From: Actinomycetota bacterium
GTDB lineage: Bacteria > Actinomycetota > Acidimicrobiia > Acidimicrobiales > Microtrichaceae
Direction of reading: 5' to 3'
DNA length: 7,152 bases
Assembly (NCBI GenBank): GCA_005777415.1
Contig: SXMI01000165.1
Location: forward strand, 1 to 7,152
The notes beneath the pieces were generated by a model. The model was not told the origin of the DNA. It ran no database searches and was given only the letters and a program-made list of their open reading frames with translations. Position 1 is the stretch's first letter. Every line of letters starts with the position of its first letter. Made by a program: the position numbers and the translations under genes. Below are positions 1 to 4,068 of this stretch, one piece after another.

Positions 1-324
1 CCCGGTGCGGGCACCCGATCCGATCCACGACAGCCCCTCGGCGAACCGCAGGGGCACGACGTGATCCTGTCCGAAGGCACGGAACCACTCGTTCACCGGG
101 AGGTCCCGGGCGTCCATGCCGGCGGCGTCACGGGCGACGGCGACGGCGAGCGCGGCTCCGGCACAGAGCGCGAGCACACCGACGACCACGAGGGGTCGGG
201 CCAGATGACGACCCGGTAGCGGCCACCAACGACACTCCTCGAGTCCGGCTCGGCCCACGTACGGCTGCAGCGGCGATGTCCCCGGCGGTCGGACCTGCTC
301 GTCCAGGGCGTCGACAGGTTCCAC
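1..324 (-). CDS. Membrane protein, probable PAP2-family phosphatase (N-terminal part, cut by window edge)
   Basis: An open frame on the minus strand runs off the left edge and gives 108 residues from a GTG at 324-322; a stop codon lies just upstream at 345-343. It has a polar N-terminus of about 44 residues, then one hydrophobic helix (about residues 45-64, rich in Leu, Val and Ala), then DARDLPVNEWFRAFGQDH and LRFAEGLSWIGSG. A first membrane helix followed by an Asp/Trp-rich loop and a 'LSWIGS' segment is how many PAP2 (type 2 phosphatidic acid phosphatase) proteins begin; these hydrolyse lipid phosphates or undecaprenyl diphosphate at the membrane. The catalytic motifs (KX6RP, PSGH, SRX5HX3D) would lie beyond the window, so the family is inferred. 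The start is uncertain: only a weak GGGG tract lies about 11 bases upstream. It follows the LALTG gene on the same strand but is separated from it by a strong hairpin. Confidence 0.5.
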   Translation of the reverse strand, partial: MEPVDALDEQVRPPGTSPLQPYVGRAGLEECRWWPLPGRHLARPLVVVGVLALCAGAALAVAVARDAAGMDARDLPVNEWFRAFGQDHVVPLRFAEGLSWIGSGARTG

Positions 325-386
325 GGAGTGAGTGTGCCCCGGTCACGGCAGCGATTCCTCATCCGCCACGGCCGCCCCGCACGCGA

Positions 387-426
387 CAGTGGGTCGGGCC
401 CGGCGCTGTCCGGTCCCGACCCACTG
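387..426 (-). terminator. Strong stem-loop, probable transcription terminator
   Basis: The left arm cagtgggtcggg (387-398) and right arm cccgacccactg (415-426) are perfect 12-base complements. After one mismatch, ccgg (400-403) pairs with ccgg (410-413), leaving a six-base loop. It lies about 40 bases past the stop of the minus-strand LALTG gene and before the next minus-strand start at 324. No T-run follows on either strand, so this is not a textbook Rho-independent terminator, though such U-poor hairpins are common in GC-rich actinobacteria. Termination is inferred; the hairpin is seen directly. Confidence 0.6.
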
Positions 427-436
427 CGGTGCCGAT

Positions 437-457
437 GGGCCGACGACGTGTCGGCCC
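437..457 (-). terminator. Second stem-loop beside the LALTG gene stop
   Basis: gggccgac (437-444) and gtcggccc (450-457) are perfect 8-base complements around a five-base loop, gacgt. It lies 7 bases past the LALTG gene stop and 10 bases from the larger hairpin, so a minus-strand transcript would meet the two structures in tandem. It may terminate transcription or protect a 3' end. There is no T-run. Confidence 0.5.
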
Positions 458-464
458 GGAGGGC

Positions 465-956
465 TCAGTCCTGGGCCCGCTGACCCCGGGCGGCCCGGAC
501 GCTCAGGACCACCATCGTGGCGCCGACCATGACGAGCGCCAGCCCGAGCGGTGCGGCCGGCCGGTCGGACGGACCGGTGAGCGCCAGCTCGGTCGTCCCG
601 CTCAGGCCCGGCGACGGAACCTGGACCACCCGGGTCTCGGTGATGCCCGCCACCGACACGGGCGGCAGGACCGCCGTGGTCGGCACCGTCGTCTCACCGG
701 CGACCTCGGCGGTCGTGGTCGGCGCCTCCGTGGTCGTGGTCGGCTCGATCGTCGTCGTCGGCTCCTCCGTCGTCGTCGGCGCCTCGGTCGTCGTCGTGCA
801 CTTCGCAACCGAGTTCGACCAGCACCCGTTGCCGGGACCGGATGGCGCACCCATGGCGGCTCCCACCGCGGGCGCTGCAATGAGCGCGCCGGCGAACAGG
901 AAGGTGCCGAGGACGGCGAGTCGGATGGTTCTGGGTGTGCGGTGTGTGTGCTGCAT
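465..956 (-). CDS. Secreted LALTG-anchored surface protein with Thr-rich stalk
   Basis: A 163-residue protein of unknown specific function, built like a sortase substrate. Residues 1-33 form a signal peptide: basic start (MQHTHRTPRTIR), hydrophobic core (LAVLGTFLFAGALIAA) and an Ala-rich cleavage area ending near APAVGA. A short mature head carries two Cys (C45, C53), able to form a disulfide. Residues 54-83 are a stalk of TTT(T)xEP repeats, likely extended and perhaps glycosylated. The C-terminus has the sorting signal: LALTG at 124-128, a hydrophobic helix at about 137-153, and a basic tail (RAARGQR). LAxTG motifs are typical substrates of actinobacterial class E sortases; no sortase gene is in the window. 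ATG 956 places the signal peptide correctly. GTG 965, in frame and nearer a GGGGCGGGG tract, is also possible; a still longer frame from 1034 adds a non-signal-like extension. It is divergent from thrH, with two hairpins downstream. Confidence 0.8.
   Translation of the reverse strand: MQHTHRTPRTIRLAVLGTFLFAGALIAAPAVGAAMGAPSGPGNGCWSNSVAKCTTTTEAPTTTEEPTTTIEPTTTTEAPTTTAEVAGETTVPTTAVLPPVSVAGITETRVVQVPSPGLSGTTELALTGPSDRPAAPLGLALVMVGATMVVLSVRAARGQRAQD
708..797 (-). repeat. Thr-Glu-Pro coding repeat in the LALTG protein stalk
   Basis: Short imperfect repeats encode TTTTEAP, TTTEEP, TTTIEP, TTTTEAP and TTTAEV. On the plus strand they read as runs of gtcgtcgtcggc-like units. Their low complexity suggests length can vary between strains through slippage. 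As protein, the segment would be an extended, possibly glycosylated spacer between the small Cys-containing head and the wall anchor. Confidence 0.75.
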
Positions 957-1054
957 GCGGGCCACGTCGTGCCCCGCCCCCACGTGGTGCAGCCGAACCG
1001 GGTGATCCGACCGGGACCTTCGTCTTGTCGCCACGGGGGGACCCCAACGACACT

Positions 1055-1690
1055 GTGCCGGTGAGCGAGCAACCCGATGACCGACAGCACCTCGTGTGCC
1101 TCGACCTCGAGGGCGTCCTCGTGCCCGAGATCTGGGTGGCGTTCGCCGAACGGACGGGCATCGAGGCGCTCCGCCGGACGACCCGCGACGAGCCCGACTA
1201 CGACGTGCTCATGCGCTACCGACTGGACCTGCTCGCCGAACACGACCTGGGGCTGGCCGACATCCAGGAGGTGATCGCCGGCCTGACGCCGCTCGACGGC
1301 GCCCGGGCCTTCCTCGACGAGCTCCGGACCCGCACCCAGGTCGTCATCCTCTCCGACACCTTCGAGCAGTTCGCCGCGCCCCTCATGGCCCAGCTCGGCT
1401 GGCCGACCATCCTCTGCCACCGGCTCGTGGTCGAGGACGACCGGGTCGTGGACTACCGGCTCCGGCAACCCGACCAGAAGCGCTGCGCCGTGCGATCGTT
1501 CCACGACCTCCGGTACCGGGTGGTCGCCGCCGGCGACTCCTACAACGACACGACCATGCTCGGTGAGGCCGATCGCGGATTCCTCTTCCGCTCCCCCGCC
1601 AACGTCCAGGCCGAGTTCCCCCAGTTCCCGGCCGTCGAGACCTACGACGACCTGCTCGACCACCTCACCGCCGCGCTCCACCAGGACTGA
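1055..1690 (+). CDS. thrH: Bifunctional phosphoserine phosphatase / homoserine phosphotransferase ThrH
   Basis: A HAD-superfamily cytoplasmic enzyme of 211 residues, close to the roughly 205 of Pseudomonas ThrH. Known ThrH dephosphorylates phosphoserine to serine and can pass the phosphate to homoserine, linking serine and threonine synthesis. All HAD motifs are present: motif I CLDLEGVLVPE with nucleophile D17 and Glu in place of the second Asp (as in ThrH), motif II S100 in VVILSDTF, motif III K142 in DQKR, and motif IV AAGDSYNDTTML (D161, D165). Other recalled ThrH signatures also match: IWVAFAERTGI, TTRDEPDYDVLM, GDIQEV-like ADIQEVIAGL, and EFPQFPAVETYDDL. The frame is open further upstream, but homology begins near QHLVCLDLEG. 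GTG 1055 was chosen because a GGGGGG tract ends about 14 bases before it; GTG 1061 is an alternative. It is a single gene, divergent from the LALTG gene. The family call is very safe. Confidence 0.95.
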   Translation: MPVSEQPDDRQHLVCLDLEGVLVPEIWVAFAERTGIEALRRTTRDEPDYDVLMRYRLDLLAEHDLGLADIQEVIAGLTPLDGARAFLDELRTRTQVVILSDTFEQFAAPLMAQLGWPTILCHRLVVEDDRVVDYRLRQPDQKRCAVRSFHDLRYRVVAAGDSYNDTTMLGEADRGFLFRSPANVQAEFPQFPAVETYDDLLDHLTAALHQD

Positions 1691-1712
1691 ACGGCGGACT
1701 CAGGGTGACCGA

Positions 1713-1727
1713 CCCGACGGAGTCGGG
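1713..1727 (+). terminator. Weak hairpin after thrH
   Basis: cccga (1713-1717) can pair with tcggg (1723-1727) around a five-base loop, 22 bases after the thrH stop. Competing pairings exist nearby (gggt/accc at 1703-1715, gactc/gagtc at 1697-1724), and there is no T-run. It is the only candidate for separating thrH from the H-NOX operon. Confidence 0.25.
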
Positions 1728-1757
1728 GAACGGCCACCGATCCGACCGGCGATCCCG

Positions 1758-1770
1758 TAGCCTCAAGGCA
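1758..1770 (+). promoter_or_regulatory. Candidate -10 element (TAGCCT) with predicted start at A1770
   Basis: TAGCCT at 1758-1763 fits the actinobacterial TANNNT -10 consensus. It is followed by six bases and then an ATG at 1770, which is the spacing expected if transcription starts at the A of that ATG (a leaderless mRNA). No good -35 hexamer is visible about 17 bases upstream (caccga). It is the best promoter candidate for the H-NOX operon, since thrH ends at 1690. Inferred from pattern only. Confidence 0.45.
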
Positions 1771-1880
1771 TGCTCATGTTCTGCCCGGGGGGATCGGGAC
1801 CTCGTCGCCGGGCGACCGGGATCGTGACCACTCGGCTCCTGGCCCCGGGGCCCACGCCGCTGACAGCGAGGCCTTCGTGA
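1770..1880 (+). CDS. Possible 36-residue leader peptide overlapping the H-NOX start
   Basis: A short frame begins MLMFCPGGSGPRRR and ends ARPS; its TGA (1878-1880) overlaps the GTG start of the H-NOX gene as GTGA. The ATG sits six bases past a TANNNT -10 element, as in leaderless actinobacterial genes. A second in-frame ATG at 1776 has AAGG seven bases upstream. The peptide is basic, Gly/Pro/Arg-rich, has one Cys and resembles no family I know. If translated, it would carry ribosomes into the H-NOX start through the four-base overlap. It may equally be an untranslated leader that happens to be open; a short open frame in GC-rich DNA is weak evidence. Confidence 0.3.
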   Translation: MLMFCPGGSGPRRRATGIVTTRLLAPGPTPLTARPS

Positions 1881-2413
1881 AGGGCGTGGTGTTCAACATC
1901 GTCGAGGACGTCGTCGACGAGACGCTCCCTGCGAACACCTGGGACGACGCCATCGAGTCGGCCGGGGTCCACGGGGCCTACACTTCACTCGGCAGCTACC
2001 CCGACGAGGACCTGGTCCGGGTCGTCGGGGCGCTCAGCGCCGCCACCGGACTGCCGTCGGCCGATGTGCTCCGCCACGCCGGCCGGCACGGGTTCGCCCA
2101 CCTGGCGAGTCGCCACCCCGACCTGCTCGACGGCCTCGACGACCTGCCGGCACTGCTCACCCACCTCGATGACGTCATCCACCCGGAGGTCCTCAAGCTC
2201 TACCCGGACGCCCAGACTCCGACGTTCCGCGCCGAACGACCCGACGACGACACCGTCGAGCTCCACTACGAGTCGCAACGTCACCTCTGCGCGCTGGCCG
2301 AGGGGCTCGTCGCCGGAGCCGCCGACCACTACGCCACGACGGTCGAGATCATCCAGCCGACCTGCGTGCTCCGTGGCGACGACGCCTGCGTGATCCGGGT
2401 GCGGACGTCGTGA
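1877..2413 (+). CDS. Stand-alone H-NOX (HNOB) haem nitric-oxide sensor
   Basis: A 178-residue cytoplasmic H-NOX protein, about the usual length for a single domain. Members bind haem through one histidine, sense NO (some bind O2) and control a partner kinase or cyclic-di-GMP enzyme. Hallmarks seen: the MKGVVFNIVEDVV start; DDVIHPEV with proximal haem ligand H102; P115, matching the haem-distorting proline; and the haem-propionate motif YxSxR as Y131-S133-R135, followed by LCALAEGLVAGAADHY. These positions coincide with the published numbering of the Thermoanaerobacter (Tt) protein. Where Tt H-NOX has Tyr140 for O2 binding, this protein has Leu140, and V9 and A74 replace its Trp9 and Asn74, suggesting NO/CO selectivity. 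C138, C163 and C171 lie where some H-NOX proteins bind zinc. GTG 1877 is set by the conserved MKG start, with GAGG at 1868-1871 upstream. Its stop overlaps the next kinase start (GTGA). Confidence 0.93.
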   Translation: MKGVVFNIVEDVVDETLPANTWDDAIESAGVHGAYTSLGSYPDEDLVRVVGALSAATGLPSADVLRHAGRHGFAHLASRHPDLLDGLDDLPALLTHLDDVIHPEVLKLYPDAQTPTFRAERPDDDTVELHYESQRHLCALAEGLVAGAADHYATTVEIIQPTCVLRGDDACVIRVRTS

Positions 2414-3378
2414 TCGACGGGGTGACCACGGACGGGGCGACCACCGACGGATCGACCGGGACCACCCCGGAGGCCGCCTCCGAGATCGCCCGCCTCGAGC
2501 GGCGGTGGCAGCGGGAGCGCGTGGCCCGACTCGAGGCCGAACAGCTCGCCGAGAGCGGCCTGCGGAGCCTGTGGGAGGCCAAGAACGACCTGGACCGCCG
2601 GGTCGAGGAGCGGACGGCCGAACTGGTGCGGACCCGGGCCCTCGCCCAGGCCTCCGAGCGAGCGAAGACCCGGTTCCTCGCCGGTCTGGCCCACCAGGTC
2701 AGGACGCCGTTGCAGACGATCCTCGCGGCGATCGAGCTCGCCACCCCCGCCACACCCCAGGACCGGGACCGCCTGTCGGTGGCCGCCGACGCCACCGTCG
2801 AGCTGCGCGACCTGTTCACCAACCTGATGCGGCTCACCGAGCTCCAGGTCAACCCGCCCCCGCCACGGCCGACCGAGGTCGACCTGCGCAACCTGGCCGA
2901 CGACCTGACGGCCGCATGGCGCGAGCGCATGCTCTCCCGGGGGTTGCTGCTCGTCCCCCACGCCGACGGCCGAGCGGTGGTCGACCCTGACCGACTGGCA
3001 CAGGCCGCCGACGCGCTGCTCGACAACGCCGTCCGATTCGCCGTTCCCGGCCCGGTCGAGCTGCACCTCACCACGGCCCCGGACGGCGTTCGACTCCGAG
3101 TGATCGACAGCGGACCGGGCCTGGCCGACGACCTCCTCGAGGCCGCCTTCACCCCGTTCACCACCTTCGGGACCGGCAAGACCGGTGGCGGCATCGGCCT
3201 GGCGCTCGTTCGGGAACTGGCCGTCACGGCCGGCGGGACGACCACCGCCACCAGCGGCCACGGCGACGGCCCGGGAGATGGCCTCTCGGTCGAGCTCCTG
3301 CTCCCCGTCGACGGGCCGATCGGTACCGACCGACGACCAACCGTCCACTCCGCACCCACGGAAGGCCCTGCATGGTGA
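2410..3378 (+). CDS. Soluble histidine kinase, probable H-NOX partner
   Basis: A 322-residue kinase with no membrane segment. After a Thr/Gly-rich start (1-20), residues 24-85 form a charged coiled coil (EIARLERRWQRERVARLEAE, then EAKNDLDRRVEERTAELV), a linker type I associate with H-NOX-linked kinases. The HisKA domain follows (about 86-148) with phospho-acceptor H95 in FLAGLAHQVRTPLQTIL. The ATPase domain (about 190-300) has N206 in LLDNAVRF, the G1 box DSGPGL (D233, G235, G237), the F-box FTPF and the G2 region GGGIGLAL. Odd: the residue after the phospho-His is Gln, where almost all HisKA kinases have Glu or Asp, which helps catalyse autophosphorylation; activity may be weak or mainly phosphatase. 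The GTG start overlaps the H-NOX stop by four bases, and the end overlaps the regulator by seven, so all three are probably made together. The likely job is phosphorelay output of the H-NOX; the pairing is inferred from position. Confidence 0.9.
   Translation: MIDGVTTDGATTDGSTGTTPEAASEIARLERRWQRERVARLEAEQLAESGLRSLWEAKNDLDRRVEERTAELVRTRALAQASERAKTRFLAGLAHQVRTPLQTILAAIELATPATPQDRDRLSVAADATVELRDLFTNLMRLTELQVNPPPPRPTEVDLRNLADDLTAAWRERMLSRGLLLVPHADGRAVVDPDRLAQAADALLDNAVRFAVPGPVELHLTTAPDGVRLRVIDSGPGLADDLLEAAFTPFTTFGTGKTGGGIGLALVRELAVTAGGTTTATSGHGDGPGDGLSVELLLPVDGPIGTDRRPTVHSAPTEGPAW
3360..3365 (+). promoter_or_regulatory. Ribosome binding site of the response regulator
   Basis: GGAAGG six bases before the ATG at 3372 is the best-placed Shine-Dalgarno sequence in the operon. 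It favours ATG 3372 over the adjacent in-frame GTG 3375 and lies within the end of the upstream kinase gene. Confidence 0.6.
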
Positions 3379-4064
3379 CCACCATCTTGATCATCGAGGA
3401 CGCACCCGATGCCGCCCAGCTCGCAGCCGAGCTCGTCCGCTCGGCCGGCCACACGCCGGTGGTCGCAGGGGACGGCACCACCGCCATCGAGCTCATCCAG
3501 TCGTCGGCACCCGACCTCATCCTTCTGGACATCGGGCTGCCCGACACCGACGGCATCGAGCTGTGCCGACGGATCAGGGAGCTGACCGATGCCTTCGTGG
3601 TCATGCTCACCGCCAGCGACGACGAGGTGGACAAGGTCGTCACCTTCAAGCTCGGCGCCGACGACTACGTCACCAAGCCGTACTCGCCCCGGGAGTTGCT
3701 CGCCCGGATCGAGGCGCTCCTGCGACGGGCCCGCCGAGAGCCCGAGGCCGACCTGGCGGAGCGCAAGATCGGTGACCTGCGGGTCCAGCCCGACGCCCAC
3801 CGCGTCATCGTCGCCGGCGAGGACATCACGCTCACGCGGATCGAGTTCGCCATCCTCGACGTGCTGACGGAGCATCCCGAACGGGTGCTCTCCCGGGAGG
3901 CCCTGCGGACTCGGGTCTGGGGCGCGGACTGGTTCACCGGCGACCACGTCGTGGACGTCCACATGGCGAACCTGCGCAAGAAGATCGACCCGCCGGGCGG
4001 GCCGTCACGGATCCACACCGTCCGCGGCGTCGGGTTCCGCATGGCCGACGACAGCGAACGCTGA
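3372..4064 (+). CDS. OmpR/PhoB-family response regulator
   Basis: A 230-residue DNA-binding response regulator of normal family length. The receiver domain (about 3-118) has the acidic pair E9-D10, phospho-acceptor D53 in LILLDIGLPDTDG, T80 in VMLTAS and K102 in DDYVTKPYSPREL, so all catalytic positions are intact. The winged-helix domain (about 130-226) shows the OmpR pattern: LTRIEFAILDVLTEHPERVLSRE, then VWG, then VVDVHMANLRKKID and the wing IHTVRGVGFRM. It should bind direct repeats at promoters when phosphorylated; its targets are unknown and no clear repeats were noticed at the operon's own promoter. It lies between the two kinases and is the only DNA-binding protein in the operon, so it is the likely output for one or both. 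It overlaps the previous gene by seven bases. Confidence 0.96.
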   Translation: MVTTILIIEDAPDAAQLAAELVRSAGHTPVVAGDGTTAIELIQSSAPDLILLDIGLPDTDGIELCRRIRELTDAFVVMLTASDDEVDKVVTFKLGADDYVTKPYSPRELLARIEALLRRARREPEADLAERKIGDLRVQPDAHRVIVAGEDITLTRIEFAILDVLTEHPERVLSREALRTRVWGADWFTGDHVVDVHMANLRKKIDPPGGPSRIHTVRGVGFRMADDSER

Positions 4065-4068
4065 TCCG

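Noticed and set aside
708..797. Regularly repeated gtcgtc units as a possible CRISPR or regulatory array
   Set aside because: The units are short, imperfect and unspaced, and fall in phase with Thr-Glu-Pro codons of the LALTG protein, so they are coding repeats.
980..987. CCACGTGG palindrome between the divergent LALTG and thrH genes as an operator
   Set aside because: A single 8-base GC-rich palindrome is likely by chance here, no matching site was noticed elsewhere, and no promoter could be placed next to it.
957..1034. A 26-residue N-terminal extension of the LALTG protein from ATG 1034
   Set aside because: It would put a charged, His/Arg-rich stretch before an otherwise well-formed signal peptide that begins at the internal Met at 956.
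935..1054. A 40-residue N-terminal extension of ThrH from an upstream start
   Set aside because: The extension is Pro/Arg-rich, overlaps the start of the divergent LALTG gene, and known ThrH proteins begin almost directly with the DLEGVL motif.
602..1681. A 359-codon minus-strand frame opposite thrH
   Set aside because: thrH on the plus strand matches its family from end to end; the antisense product is Val/Glu/Gly-rich and ends in an Arg-rich tail typical of shadow frames.
2349..3962. A 537-codon open frame on the minus strand across the kinase and regulator genes
   Set aside because: It is antisense to two genes with complete domain motifs. Its translation is Arg/Ser/Val-rich low complexity with no family pattern, as expected for a shadow frame in GC-rich DNA. 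The minus frames at 3934-5457 and 2329-3348 are rejected for the same reason.
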